NCBI RefSeq assembly: GCF_048263965.1
Contig: NZ_JBLXDO010000003.1
Location: 1-64,000, forward strand
Direction of reading: 5' to 3'
DNA from: Ferrimonas sp048263965
GTDB taxonomy: Bacteria; Pseudomonadota; Gammaproteobacteria; Enterobacterales; Shewanellaceae
Length of the DNA: 64,000 nt
In this document: positions 42,003 to 53,521 of the stretch, one piece after another
Position numbering within the stretch: the first letter of the stretch is position 1
Layout: each line of letters opens with the position of its first letter
Position numbers and translations under genes: made by a program
Notes under the pieces: generated by a model
The model's input: the letters and a program-made list of their open reading frames with translations, nothing else
Databases searched by the model: none
Told to the model about the DNA's origin: nothing

Positions 42003-42575
42003 ATGGATGCGTTAACCCACCAACAGAAAGACACTTTATTAACTCTGGCCCGCAACGCTATAGGACGTCGTTTGGGTCTTTCCGAGCGTGAGGTGAAAGG
42101 TGGGACGCAGAGCTTGAGTCAGTCGCTGGCATGCTTTGTGACACTGAAGGTAGAAGGGGAACTCCGGGGATGTGTTGGAACTCTGGAACCCCGCTACCCT
42201 CTGTGGCAGGGCGTGCAACGCATGGCGGTTGCGGCAGCCTTTGAAGACGGTCGTTTTGCCCCACTGAGCCTCGATGAGTGGTCTCAGGTGAAAGTGAGCA
42301 TCTCCATATTGACCCCGTCTGAGCCTCTGGCGGTGTCCAGCGAGGCTGAACTATTGCAGAACCTGAGACCAGGAGAGGACGGGTTGACCCTGGATTTCGG
42401 ACGCAACCACGCGACCTTTCTGCCTGCGGTCTGGGAAACTCTTCCGAAGCCAAAGGCTTTTGTCACCCAACTCAAGCGCAAGGCGGGGTTGGACTCGGAG
42501 TTCTGGAGTGACGAAATTCAATGGTTCAGGTATCACTCCATCAGCTTCAGTGAACCCCTCCCTGGATCACTCTAG
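42003..42575 (+). CDS. amrA: AMMECR1-domain protein AmrA
   Basis: A cytosolic protein of 190 residues of the AMMECR1 family. The diagnostic segment LRGCVGTLEPRYPLWQGVQR is at residues about 53-72, followed by AAAFEDGRFAPLSLDEW and VSISILTPSEPL. A strong ribosome site (AAGGAGGAG) precedes the ATG. The family is universal in archaea and eukaryotes and patchy in bacteria, where it occurs with a radical SAM enzyme and a MEMO protein, as here. Its reaction is unknown. The last 9 bases overlap the end of the convergent radical SAM gene. Confidence 0.93.
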   Translation: MDALTHQQKDTLLTLARNAIGRRLGLSEREVKGGTQSLSQSLACFVTLKVEGELRGCVGTLEPRYPLWQGVQRMAVAAAFEDGRFAPLSLDEWSQVKVSISILTPSEPLAVSSEAELLQNLRPGEDGLTLDFGRNHATFLPAVWETLPKPKAFVTQLKRKAGLDSEFWSDEIQWFRYHSISFSEPLPGSL

Positions 42576-43667
42576 CGTTTGCGAAATTCTTACGGGAATG
42601 CGCTGGCGGCCAAAGTGACCAGGTTTGTCTTGAAAGACACCCGGTATCTTATGATGGCAATCTGGACAGGCCCCCTTGTGAAGGTTCCACTGTTCCAACA
42701 GATACCAATTGCGCCCGATAAGCAGCTTGCCGCACTGGGGACACCAGGTGGTGTCTCCGGCTTGGTTGTGGACATTCCCCGTATAGACATAATTCAGGCC
42801 CACCTCTAGAGCGATCTTTCTTGCCTGTATCAGGGTGGCTTTTGGGGTCGGGGACTTTTCCAGCATATGGAAGTCTGGATGGAAGGCGGAAAAGTGGATA
42901 GGCACATCCGGTCCCAGGTTGTCGGCTATCCACTGGCACATCGCTTCAACCTCTTTCGGAGAGTCATTCTCATCAGGGATGAGGAGGGTGGTCAGCTCCA
43001 GCCAAACCTGTGTCTCCTGCTTCAGATAGATCAAGGTATCCAGAACAGGTTGAAGTTCACCATGACACAGTTTTCGATAGAAGCGCTCTGTGAACCCTTT
43101 CAGGTCCACGTTGGCGGCATCCATATGCTGGAAAAATGCCTCCCTGGGTCGTTCATCGATATACCCAGCGGTCACAGCAACCGCCTTAACCCCCAACTCG
43201 TGACAGGCAATGGCCGTGTCGACGGCGTACTCCATGAAGATCACCGGGTCATTGTAGGTAAAGGCCACGCTGGCACAGTGGTGACTCTTGGCCGTGTGCG
43301 CAAGTTGAGAAGGGGAGGCTTCATCTGCCAGGGTATCCCACTGGCGGGATTTGCTGATGTGCCAGTTCTGACAAAATTCGCAGCTCAAGTTGCATCCTGC
43401 GGTTCCAAAGGAGAGGACTGAAGTGCCGGGTAGGAAGTGATTAAGCGGTTTCTTCTCGATGGGGTCGATGCAAAATCCACTGGAGCGTCCATAGCTGGTT
43501 AGCACTATGGCTCCGCCGCTATTGGCTCTGACATAACAGGCACCGCGCTTGCCTTCGCGCAACTGGCAATGTCTCGGGCAAAGGTCGCACTGAACCCGGC
43601 CATCTTCCAGGCGATGCCAGTAGAGGGTAGGGTGTGCTCCATTAAAGGAGGAGTTTGGCTTATCCAT
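42567..43667 (-). CDS. amrS: AmmeMemoRadiSam radical SAM enzyme AmrS
   Basis: Radical SAM protein of 366 residues. The cluster-binding motif is CNLSCEFCQN (residues about 94-103), within GTAGCNLSCEFCQNWHISKS. An N-terminal Cys set, CDLCPRHCQLREGKRGAC, and a C-terminal zinc-finger-like pair, CPQCGKLL and CPDCHHKIPG, frame the barrel. The pattern GYIDERPREAFF and DLKGFTERFYRKLC is typical of the PflA-like AmrS branch, where the substrate may be a protein. It sits between amrA and amrB, converging on the former and diverging from the latter. The family product is not established. Confidence 0.93.
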   Translation of the reverse strand: MDKPNSSFNGAHPTLYWHRLEDGRVQCDLCPRHCQLREGKRGACYVRANSGGAIVLTSYGRSSGFCIDPIEKKPLNHFLPGTSVLSFGTAGCNLSCEFCQNWHISKSRQWDTLADEASPSQLAHTAKSHHCASVAFTYNDPVIFMEYAVDTAIACHELGVKAVAVTAGYIDERPREAFFQHMDAANVDLKGFTERFYRKLCHGELQPVLDTLIYLKQETQVWLELTTLLIPDENDSPKEVEAMCQWIADNLGPDVPIHFSAFHPDFHMLEKSPTPKATLIQARKIALEVGLNYVYTGNVHNQAGDTTWCPQCGKLLIGRNWYLLEQWNLHKGACPDCHHKIPGVFQDKPGHFGRQRIPVRISQTLE

Positions 43668-43732
43668 AGGGAAACTTCGCCGTTTTGACGTACTCTTAAA
43701 AAGTATACCTCTAAGGCTGTGAGGAGGGAGTT

Positions 43733-44515
43733 ATGAATGTACGTCCTGCTGCCGTCTCTGGCAGTTTCTATCCTGCCGATGCAATGGTGTTGGATCAGCA
43801 GCTCAACGATCTGGTCCAGCCAACATTTGCTCTTGGTGTCCCCAAGGCGATCATCGCCCCCCATGCCGGTCTGCAGTATTCGGGCGCCGTTGCCGGTCAT
43901 CTGTACGGTTCAATGGAAGCCGTGGCCTCCAGAATCACCAGGGTTATTTTACTGGGGCCTAGCCACCGGGTTGCCTTCGATGGCTTGGCACTGCCGGAGT
44001 CCGATGCCTTTGCCACCCCTCTGGGGGACCTTGAACTCGATGCTGCATGTTGTGAACACCTGGCTGAGATGGAAGGAGTGGAGATTCGACAAGACGCTCA
44101 TGCTCGGGAGCACTCTTTGGAGCTGCAGCTGCCTTTTATTCAACACTGCTTTAAAAAAGCCAAATTGGTGCCTCTGGTGGTGGGTGATGCGTCCGCATCC
44201 TTGGTGGCTAAGGTGTTGAAGCGAGTTTGGGGGGGGGACGAAACCTTGATAGTTGTCAGTTCAGACCTCAGCCATTTCCTCGATTACGATCAGGCCAAGA
44301 ATAAAGATGGCCTTACATGTCGTCAGATTGAAACCTTGCATGGCGGGCTTCATGGTGATCAGGCTTGTGGTTGTCGTGCGATCAATGGCTTGGTACTTCT
44401 GGCTAAAGAGAGAGGTATGCAGATTCGTAGGGTCGAGTACCTGAACTCCGGTGATACCGCAGGTGACAGAGAGCGAGTGGTGGGTTACGGCTCCTTTGCA
44501 ATCTATGAAGCCTGA
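43733..44515 (+). CDS. amrB: MEMO1-family protein AmrB
   Basis: Protein of 260 residues with the MEMO / class III extradiol dioxygenase fold. It begins MNVRPAAVSGSFYPADAMVL and has APHAGLQYSGAVAGHLYG, ILLGPSHRVAFDG, REHSLELQLPFIQHC and VVSSDLSHFLDYDQA; His residues in the first, second and fourth of these are the conserved metal-site candidates. Human MEMO1 has been linked to copper or iron handling and signalling; the bacterial role is unknown. A GAGGAGGGAG ribosome site precedes the ATG. Third part of the amrA-amrS-amrB set. Confidence 0.93.
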   Translation: MNVRPAAVSGSFYPADAMVLDQQLNDLVQPTFALGVPKAIIAPHAGLQYSGAVAGHLYGSMEAVASRITRVILLGPSHRVAFDGLALPESDAFATPLGDLELDAACCEHLAEMEGVEIRQDAHAREHSLELQLPFIQHCFKKAKLVPLVVGDASASLVAKVLKRVWGGDETLIVVSSDLSHFLDYDQAKNKDGLTCRQIETLHGGLHGDQACGCRAINGLVLLAKERGMQIRRVEYLNSGDTAGDRERVVGYGSFAIYEA

Positions 44516-44700
44516 TGGGGTAATCTGATTCGGGTGCTATTGGTCAGTTTAGCCGGGCGTCGACAGGCGTCCGCTTTCTTAGGGCAGAATAGGTTGATTA
44601 GTTTTAAGCCTATGATTCTTAAATTCTGTTTCTAAAAAATCCCTCTTGGCTACTTGCTACTCAAACAGTTGCTGAAACCTAAAATTTTGGCGCGCTTTGG

Positions 44701-44729
44701 TTGACTCCGGCCGCGGTGGGTTTTATTAT
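44701..44729 (+). promoter_or_regulatory. Sigma-70 promoter of the tRNA array with GC-rich discriminator
   Basis: TTGACT at 44701-44706, 17-base spacer, TATTAT at 44724-44729, then GCGCCCCGC. A GC-rich discriminator just before the start point is the hallmark of promoters under stringent (ppGpp) control. The first tRNA begins 53 bases later. Confidence 0.85.
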
Positions 44730-44782
44730 GCGCCCCGCTTTCAGGGAACGGCAAACACCGGTAACTGAAAATGAAAATCGGA

Positions 44783-44859
<77 letters not shown>

Positions 44860-44909
44860 ACTTCTCTCTTAGGAGAAGTCGTCTTGGCGACGAGACACAA
44901 CAATTCGGA

Positions 44910-44986
<77 letters not shown>

Positions 44987-45000
44987 ATTTCATAGGAAGT

Positions 45001-45074
45001 GAGGAGTAGGGTTCTGTCATAACCCTCAGGCCGTCGCAGGACGCCTGCCGGTATAAATCCGGCCCCCGCAACCA
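45001..45074 (+). pseudogene. Decayed tRNA-fMet copy
   Basis: The last 18 bases (ATCCGGCCCCCGCAACCA in sequence) equal the intact tRNA 3' end and a CAT lies in a weak anticodon arm (GGGTT/AACCC), but the acceptor 5' strand and D-arm are lost. The T-arm carries an extra hairpin, GCAGG-ACG-CCTGC, at 45036-45048. Confidence 0.75.
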
Positions 45075-45124
45075 ACTTCTCTCTTAGGAGAAGTCGTCTT
45101 GGCGACGAGGCACAACAAATCGGA

Positions 45125-45201
<77 letters not shown>

Positions 45202-45256
45202 ATTTCTCTCTTTAAGAGAAGCCTCAGAGGTGAGGATAAACACCGATACAATCTGT

Positions 45257-45308
45257 TTCCCCTTAGTTCAGTCGGCTTGAAACCATGTGGACTGTTTCTA
45301 ACAGGGAT
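45257..45308 (+). pseudogene. Decayed tRNA-Asn 5' half
   Basis: CCCCTTAGTTCAGTCGG is the acceptor and D-arm start of tRNA-Asn, and GTGGACTGTT its anticodon-arm start, but the D-arm is rearranged and the 3' half is gone. It lies just before an intact tRNA-Asn. Confidence 0.75.
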
Positions 45309-45348
45309 GACAACCTCAGTGGTGAGGCTAAACACCGAAAAACTCGAT

Positions 45349-45424
45349 TCCCCCTTAGTTCAGTCGGTAGAACGGTGGACTGTTAATCCATATGTCGCTG
45401 GTTCAAGTCCAGCAGGGGGAGCCA
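45349..45424 (+). tRNA. tRNA-Asn(GTT), copy 1
   Basis: A 76-base tRNA. Acceptor TCCCCCT pairs with AGGGGGA, the anticodon loop CTGTTAA contains GTT, and the T-arm CTGG-TTCAAGT-CCAG is intact. CCA is encoded. Confidence 0.96.
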
Positions 45425-45472
45425 CTTTATAGCCTTAACGAAACGACGAGTCGTTAACGCTGACAATTCGGA

Positions 45473-45549
<77 letters not shown>

Positions 45550-45586
45550 ATTTCTCTGGAGAGAGGGTAAACACTCTACAATTTGT

Positions 45587-45662
45587 TCCCCCTTAGTTCA
45601 GTCGGTAGAACGGTGGACTGTTAATCCATATGTCGCTGGTTCAAGTCCAGCAGGGGGAGCCA
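45587..45662 (+). tRNA. tRNA-Asn(GTT), copy 2
   Basis: Identical to tRNA-Asn copy 1. It is the last intact tRNA and is followed nine bases later by a terminator. Confidence 0.96.
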
Positions 45663-45670
45663 CACACAGA

Positions 45671-45698
45671 AGCCCTGCTCATTTGAGCGGGGCTTTTT
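45671..45698 (+). terminator. Terminator of the tRNA array
   Basis: AGCCCTGCTC / GAGCGGGGCT stem with one G-T pair, loop ATTT, and a run of six Ts. Confidence 0.92.
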
Positions 45699-45723
45699 TG
45701 TTTTTTCAACCGCTGCGCGCTTG

Positions 45724-45767
45724 TGTCGCTGCCCTGGGCGGGCCCGTCACTCCAGCAGGGGGAGCCA
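45724..45767 (+). pseudogene. Decayed tRNA-Asn 3' fragment
   Basis: TGTCGCTG and TCCAGCAGGGGGAGCCA are the variable-loop/T-arm start and 3' end of tRNA-Asn, but the T loop is replaced by a 19-base GC-rich segment that itself folds (GCCC/GGGC). It lies beyond the array terminator and is followed by another terminator. Confidence 0.75.
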
Positions 45768-45772
45768 CTTTA

Positions 45773-45805
45773 GAAAGCCCAGTTCTCGCGAACTGGGCTT
45801 TTCTT
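45773..45805 (+). terminator. Second terminator after the tRNA remnant
   Basis: AAGCCCAGTTC / GAACTGGGCTT stem with loop TCGC and a T-rich tail. It duplicates the layout tRNA-Asn then terminator seen at 45587-45698. Confidence 0.88.
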
Positions 45806-46111
45806 TTTGTTGCCACTTTGCGCCAAATGTCGCTGAGCTGGGCCTCCACCTGACCAATCAAACCTGCTCACCAGTCGAGTTAACCAGCTAATCCAAGGCA
45901 TCTCGCTCCCCCAACGCCTGCCTCTTCGTCAGCCTCAGGCCTTAAAGAAACTTTTTCCTTTCTGTACACTCATACCCTCAACGATAAAATCGGGACTTGG
46001 TGAGAAACGAACCGACCTATCTCCTTCCTATCCTCAGCGCAATGCTCTCTGGAAGGGACATACTGATTTTTATACGATAGTAAACCTACATTTTTGTCGA
46101 CGGACCCTTCA
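45806..46111. other. Intergenic region before moxR, no gene found
   Basis: About 306 bp without coding potential. Presumed to hold the promoter of the moxR-bat operon; no consensus promoter or operator was seen. Confidence 0.5.
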
Positions 46112-47068
46112 ATGCTGCTGGAAAGATTTGAACAGGCGAAGATCTACCTGAACCAGATGGTGATCGGACAACAGGAACTGGTGGATGGACTGCTTATCGC
46201 CCTGATTGCAGATGGTCACTTGTTGGTGGAGGGACCTCCGGGATTGGCTAAGACCCGTGCAGTAAAAGCACTGGCAGACAGCATTGAGGGTGACTTCCAC
46301 CGGGTGCAGTTCACTCCAGACCTGCTGCCCGCCGATCTCACCGGCACAGACATCTTCAGACAGGAGACGGGTCAGTTCGAATTTCAGGCAGGCCCTCTGT
46401 TCCATAACCTGTTACTCGCCGATGAGATCAACCGGGCACCGGCAAAAGTACAATCGGCGCTGCTGGAGGCCATGGCTGAAAATCAGATCACCGTAGGGAA
46501 AACCAGCTATCCCCTGCCCCAGCTGTTTCTGGTACTGGCCACCCAGAACCCCATTGAGAACGAAGGCACCTACCCCTTGCCCGAGGCCCAGTTGGACCGT
46601 TTCCTGCTGCACCTCTCTTTGGATTATCCCGGCCCTGAGGTGGAACGTCAGATTCTGGCCCTGAGTCGTCAGGAGGCCCTGTCTGAGCCGCCCAAGCCTC
46701 CTCAACCCTTGACCCAGCAAGAGATCTTCAATGCACGTACACAGGCATTGGAGCTCTATCTTGCGCCACAGTTGGAGGGGTACATGGTGCAGCTCATCGA
46801 CGCCACCCGCTCACCGCAGAAATACGATGATGAGCTGGCTCGCTACCTGGAATGGGGAGTCAGCCCGCGAGCCACCATCTCACTGGAGCGCTGCGCCCGG
46901 GCCCGGGCTTGGCTCTCCGGCCGAGATTATGTGTCTCCGGAAGATATCCAGGCTGTGTTGCCCAACGTGTTGCGACATCGACTGCTGCTCAGCTATCAGG
47001 CCGAGGCTGAGGGCGTCACTCCAGACGCCATCATCTCGCGCATCATCAAACAGGTGGCTCTGGCCTGA
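46112..47068 (+). CDS. MoxR-family AAA+ ATPase
   Basis: AAA+ chaperone-like ATPase of 318 residues. Walker A is EGPPGLAKTR, Walker B is LLADEINRAPAKVQSALLEAM, and the sensor stretch LFLVLATQNPIENEGTYPLPEAQLDRF is conserved. MoxR proteins work with von Willebrand factor A partners, here encoded downstream, to assemble or activate other proteins. The ATG at 46112 (MLLERFEQAKI) is preferred over a TTG at 46094. Its stop overlaps the next start as TGATG. First gene of a six-gene operon. Confidence 0.92.
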   Translation: MLLERFEQAKIYLNQMVIGQQELVDGLLIALIADGHLLVEGPPGLAKTRAVKALADSIEGDFHRVQFTPDLLPADLTGTDIFRQETGQFEFQAGPLFHNLLLADEINRAPAKVQSALLEAMAENQITVGKTSYPLPQLFLVLATQNPIENEGTYPLPEAQLDRFLLHLSLDYPGPEVERQILALSRQEALSEPPKPPQPLTQQEIFNARTQALELYLAPQLEGYMVQLIDATRSPQKYDDELARYLEWGVSPRATISLERCARARAWLSGRDYVSPEDIQAVLPNVLRHRLLLSYQAEAEGVTPDAIISRIIKQVALA

Positions 47069-47988
47069 TGCACACACTCCCGACCCACGCCAATGGCGTC
47101 GACCTGACTCTGGAAGAGCTGCTGGTGTACCGAGGACCGGCCTCTCGTCACAACCCCTTCCTGGGCCTGCCCAGAACGGGGCAACGTGCCGGACAGAACC
47201 TCAGTGCCATCAAGGGGCGGGGAATGGAGTTTGATGAGGTACGCCGCTATCAGAGTGGGGACGATGTGCGCACCATCGACTGGCGGGTGACGGCTCGTAC
47301 CGGTCATGCCCACACCAAGCTGTTTCGTGAAGAACGCGAGCGCCCTGTGATGCTGTTTGTCGACCTGGGCCAGCGATTGCACCTTGGCTCAGCCCTGCTG
47401 CTGCAATCGGTCCAGGCCGCGCACCTGGCTGCCCTGTTAGGCTGGCAGAGCATTGCTGCCGGTGAGCGGCTGGGCGGCATCATCTGTTGTGAAACCGCCC
47501 ACCGTGAACATAAACCGAGGGCAAGGCGCCAGGGGATCGCCCCCCTGCTCGACTCTCTGGTCTCAATTCATAAGGAGGGCGACGTCGGTGATGAGGGCTA
47601 CCTGGACCAGGGAATCAGACGCCTCCATCACCTGGCTCATCCGGGTGGCGTGATTCTGGTGATCTCCGACGGCACCGGGCTGACCCCGGCTCATCTGGAT
47701 ATTCTTGCTGATCTGGGTCGACACAGCGACATCAGGCTGTTTCAGGTCACCGATCCACTGGCAAACCGGCTTTGCGACCTGCCAAAACAGATCTCAGTTC
47801 CGGTATGGCATCGGGGCAGGCTGGCCCGCATGGACCACCGGGATCGTCAGCTGTGGCAGCAACAGATGGAACAACAGCTGGGCCAGTTTGAACAAGGCTG
47901 TCGGCAACGTGGATTGACGCTCTGTCGGGTAGAAGCCGCAACCCCTCTGACTGAACAACTGGACAGCATATGGAAACCAATCCATTAG
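47068..47988 (+). CDS. DUF58 protein of the MoxR-Bat operon
   Basis: Protein of 306 residues with the DUF58 signature DEVRRYQSGDDVRTIDWRVTAR (about 52-73) followed by KLFREERERPVMLFVDLG, where the vWA-like fold begins with DLG in place of a full DxSxS site. No signal peptide or membrane span is obvious. DUF58 proteins regularly sit between moxR and bat genes and are thought to be MoxR partners. Its end overlaps the DUF4381 gene by 19 bases. Confidence 0.9.
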   Translation: MHTLPTHANGVDLTLEELLVYRGPASRHNPFLGLPRTGQRAGQNLSAIKGRGMEFDEVRRYQSGDDVRTIDWRVTARTGHAHTKLFREERERPVMLFVDLGQRLHLGSALLLQSVQAAHLAALLGWQSIAAGERLGGIICCETAHREHKPRARRQGIAPLLDSLVSIHKEGDVGDEGYLDQGIRRLHHLAHPGGVILVISDGTGLTPAHLDILADLGRHSDIRLFQVTDPLANRLCDLPKQISVPVWHRGRLARMDHRDRQLWQQQMEQQLGQFEQGCRQRGLTLCRVEAATPLTEQLDSIWKPIH

Positions 47989-48428
47989 CCAAACTCAACG
48001 ACATCCTCACTACGCCGCTGTCAGGCTTCTGGCCACTGTCCACAGCGGCGACCCTGCTGGTTATGGCGTTCATTGCATGTGTGTTTGCCCTGGTGTTTGT
48101 CAGCATCAGGGGGTGGCGCCGTCGTGCACCCGTTCGCGCAGCCCAGTCTGAGTTGCTGGCGCTGCCAGACCAGGTTGAGATCACCGAGCTCAGCTCCCTC
48201 ATCAAACGTTGTGCACTGGCTTACTACCCGAGAAGCGACATCGCGTCCCTTGCGGGCAACGAGTGGGATCTGTGGTTGTCCCACCACCAGAATCGAGAGC
48301 AACAGCTATCCTGGCAAGGGCTCTCTGCACGTCAATACAGTCCCGACAGCACAGTAAGCAAAGAGGAGTACCTCTCCCTGATCCGTGACACACTCACCAG
48401 TCTTGGCAAGGGGAAGGCACCATGCTAA
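47970..48428 (+). CDS. DUF4381 membrane protein
   Basis: A 152-residue protein with one membrane span (about 25-48) and a cytosolic C-terminus. It opens METNPLAKLNDILTTPLSGFWPLS, matching the DUF4381 N-terminal pattern, and has the ELSSLIKRCALAYYPR segment in the middle. The family is known only from MoxR-Bat operons. It overlaps both neighbours (19 bases upstream, 7 downstream). Confidence 0.85.
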   Translation: METNPLAKLNDILTTPLSGFWPLSTAATLLVMAFIACVFALVFVSIRGWRRRAPVRAAQSELLALPDQVEITELSSLIKRCALAYYPRSDIASLAGNEWDLWLSHHQNREQQLSWQGLSARQYSPDSTVSKEEYLSLIRDTLTSLGKGKAPC

Positions 48429-49394
48429 CCCTGGCCTGGCCGATGATGCTGGCCGCCCTTCTGTTGCCCCTGCTGATTCCAGTCAAGAGGCAAAAAGCGC
48501 GGCCTGTCACCGCCTTGAAGCTGCCAGGCACCCTGGCGATCGGCGCTTCCACCCTAGAGCACTCTCCCCGTTCCATCGGCAAATGGCTGGCGCTTGTGGC
48601 CTGGGCTCTTCTGGTTATTGCCAGCGCCCGCCCGCAGTGGTTGGGTGACCCGGTGCCGCTTCAGAAGGAGGGGCGCGACCTGATGATCGCCGCAGATCTG
48701 TCCGGCAGCATGCAGATTGAAGACATGGAGTATCAGGGCAAGCTGGTGGACAGGTTTACCATGATGCAGCACCTGTTGGGCGACTTCATTCGTCGTCGCG
48801 ACGGAGACAGGCTGGGGCTGATTCTCTTTGCCGACGGCGCCTACCTTCAGGCCCCACTGACCTTCGACCGCTACACGGTAAAACGTTATCTGGATGAATC
48901 CGTCCTCGGATTGGTGGGGCAACAGACCGCCATCGGAGACGCCATCGCCCTGTCGGTCAAACGCTTTGCCGGATTGGAGCAGAGCAACCGGGTCCTGCTG
49001 CTTCTCACCGATGGCAGCAACAACGCCGGACAGTTCGATGTTACCCAAGCCAGAGATCTCGCTCGTCAGGCGGGGGTGCGCATCTACACCATCGGCATTG
49101 GCGCCGAGTCGATGACCCGCTCTGGCTGGCTGGGTGTGCAGAGCCGCCAGGTCAACCCCAGCCGGGATCTCAACGAAGAGGTGCTTCGTGATTTGGCCGA
49201 CGCCACCGGTGGCCGCTACTTCCGTGCCCGCAGTGGTGATGAAATGGCACAGATCTACCAAGCCCTGGACCAACTGGAACCCGTCAGCCGCGGAGAAGCC
49301 CTCTGGCGCCCAAGAACCGAACTCTACCACTGGCCACTGGCCTCGGCTCTGGGGTTGCTGACACTGACTCTGCTGCTGAACAGGAGGCAGCGCC

Positions 49395-49402
<8 letters not shown>
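48422..49402 (+). CDS. batA: von Willebrand factor A membrane protein BatA
   Basis: Protein of 326 residues with two N-terminal membrane segments (about 5-22 and 55-75), a vWA domain, and a C-terminal span near 300-318. The metal site is complete: AADLSGSMQIED (DxSGS), with later Thr (QTAIGDAI) and Asp (LLTDGSNNAG). The extended BatA pattern PLTFDRYTVKRYLDE is also present. Bat proteins were named for aerotolerance in Bacteroides; the molecular task is not settled. It overlaps the next gene by 8 bases. Confidence 0.9.
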
Positions 49403-51262
<1,860 letters not shown>

Positions 51263-51269
<7 letters not shown>

Positions 51270-52882
51270 TTCGACTCACCCTGTTGCTGGCCCTGCTGAC
51301 GTCCCCCATAGCCTGGGCCTACACCAGCCTGACCGCCAGTGTCGACAACAACACCGTACGTCTTGGCCACTCCTTTGTTTTGAACGTCGTGGCCGATGAC
51401 GAGTTATCCTCCAACGCCCTGGACACCTCTCCCCTGCTTGAGGCGTTCACTGTAGTCCGCAACAACGTCAGTCGCTCCACCCAGATCATCAATTTCAACG
51501 CCCGCAAAGAGACCCGTTGGCAACTGCTGCTGATCCCCAAGCATACCGGTACCCTGTTGATCCCCTCTCTGGACGCCGAGGGGCTCACAACACAGGCCAT
51601 TACCCTTACCGTGCTGGAGGAAAATGCCGAGGTCGCCCAAAGTGCTCCGGTATTCCTTCGCGCCACTTTGGCTGAGGAGGAGGTATGGCTTGGGCAGCCG
51701 GTAGACTACCGGGTCAAACTTTACCTGGCTGCGGAGCTGCAGCGCGGCAGCCTTTCCGAGCCCAAGCTGGACGGTGCCTCAATTGTCCAGTTGGGCCAGG
51801 ACAGCAACACCACAGAGATGGTTGATGGACGAAGATACCGAGTAATCGAGCGTCACTATCTGATCACACCTCAGCAAAGTGGCGAGTTTGTGATCCAGGG
51901 CTCCGACTTCAGCGGAGACATCCTTCGTGCAGGACGCAGTAATGACCTGTTCAGCAGGTCACTGTCCACCCCGGTACAATTGGTCGGTAAGGCTCAACCC
52001 ATAACGGTCAAGGCCCCCCCAGCCTCCTTCAGCGGCCCCTGGCTGGTCGCAAACGCCGTCGCCCTGACCGAGCAGTGGAGTCCACAGCAATCTCAGCTGA
52101 GAGTGGGAGAACCTCTCACCCGCGTCATCACCCTTACCGCCGCTGGTGCCACCGAAGCGGCCCTTCCGACCCTCAGGCCTGACTACCCTCAGGGCCTGAA
52201 GAGCTATCCTGACAAGGATGCTCGCAGCGACCAGGTACGCAACAAGGAGGTGGTAGCAAAACTGGAGCAGAGCACGGCCCTTGTAGCCTCCCGCCCTGGC
52301 ACCTATATCCTGCCGGAGCTGAAGATTGCCTGGTGGAACGCCAAGTTAAACCGCCAGCAGTGGGCGACTCTTCCTGCTCGCACACTCACCGTGCTCCCGA
52401 CCGAAAACCAGGCGGCGCTGCCACCTCCAGAACAGAACAAAACGGCCCCCTCCCCGCCCCAGACTGAGCATAATCCCTGGTTCTACAGCACCTGGGCATT
52501 GCTCCTCGCCCTGTTCGCCTCGCTGTACTGGGGCTATCGCCGTACCGGAGTGATCGCCGCGCCTCAACAGGTTCGAACCGAGCCCAAGCAGACGTCAGAG
52601 CCGGTTTCAGCCTTTGAGCAGGCGATTAACGCCGGGGATCTCAACGCCGCATTGCAGGCGTTGCCTGGCAGGCTCAGCGGACTGCGAGGCCCCACGGCGG
52701 ACTTAGCCCAGGTTCGCCGGCAGTTTCCCGAACTGGTCCCTGAACTGGACCAGCTTATGCGCCAGACCTACGGGCCTCAGACCTCATCGCCGGACTTGGG
52801 GAGCTTGGCCAGACAAGTCGCACTAATAAAACAAAAAAAAGAGAAAAAACAAGGAGAACTCCCAGATCTTAATCCCATGTGA
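51263..52882 (+). CDS. batD: BatD-family protein
   Basis: Protein of 539 residues with a signal peptide (MVIRLTLLLALLTSPIAWAY), a large beta-rich periplasmic part made of Ig-like repeats, and one C-terminal span (about 410-430, WFYSTWALLLALFASLYWGY) before a cytosolic tail. It begins with GTG at 51263, preceded by GAGGAG and overlapping the batB stop. The opening YTSLTASVDNNTVRLGHSFVLNVVADD is typical of BatD (PF13584). Last gene of the MoxR-Bat operon. Confidence 0.9.
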
Positions 52883-52921
52883 CTGAAAAACCGATACACT
52901 CATAAAGGCCTCGAGTATCAC

Positions 52922-53521
52922 ATGGCGATGTCGCCCGGGACTGGCAACAAAAGAATGTTGAAACTATTACGAAAGAAAAAGCAGGCTTCACCGGTCTTAG
53001 ATGACATGGTGAGTAAACAAAGACGTTACGAAAGCCTGGTCAGGGCTTTGAACACAGAGATATACCGCTACGCCTACTGGCTGTGTGGCAACCCCACCGT
53101 GGCGGAAGATCTGGTTCAGGAGACCTTTCTCAGGGCCTGGAAAGCCTTGGACTCCCTTAAGGATGACAAGGCAGCGAAGGCGTGGCTGATCACCATCCTG
53201 AGGCGAGAAAATGCCCGTCGATTTGAACGCAAGCAGTTTGACCTGACAGACATCGACGACCATCAGGTGGCCGATAACCACTCCCTCTCTAACGAGCAGG
53301 CGGTTGACAACGCGCTGCTGCGCAAGCATATCGCGTCGCTGGCCGAAGAGTATCGTGAACCGCTGGTGCTGCAGGTATTGCATGGATTCAACGGCGACGA
53401 GATCGCCGACATCATGGGATTAAACAGAAACACAGTGATGACCCGTTTATTCAGAGCCCGTAATCAGCTTCGTGACAGACTCGAAGATAAGCCTCAATCT
53501 CGGGAGTTGAACAATGGATGA
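52922..53521 (+). CDS. ECF-type sigma-70 family RNA polymerase sigma factor
   Basis: Alternative sigma factor of up to 199 residues. Region 2 is YRYAYWLCGNPTVAEDLVQETF then LRAWKAL; region 4 is LAEEYREPLVLQVLHGFNGDEI then ADIMGLNRNTVMTRLFRAR, a clean helix-turn-helix. Several starts are possible (52922, 52955, 53006); the last gives the usual ECF length of 171 residues, the first has AAAGG upstream. Its end overlaps the next gene by 8 bases, which encodes a membrane protein likely to be its anti-sigma factor. Regulon unknown; the bat operon just upstream is a candidate. Confidence 0.9.
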   Translation: MAMSPGTGNKRMLKLLRKKKQASPVLDDMVSKQRRYESLVRALNTEIYRYAYWLCGNPTVAEDLVQETFLRAWKALDSLKDDKAAKAWLITILRRENARRFERKQFDLTDIDDHQVADNHSLSNEQAVDNALLRKHIASLAEEYREPLVLQVLHGFNGDEIADIMGLNRNTVMTRLFRARNQLRDRLEDKPQSRELNNG

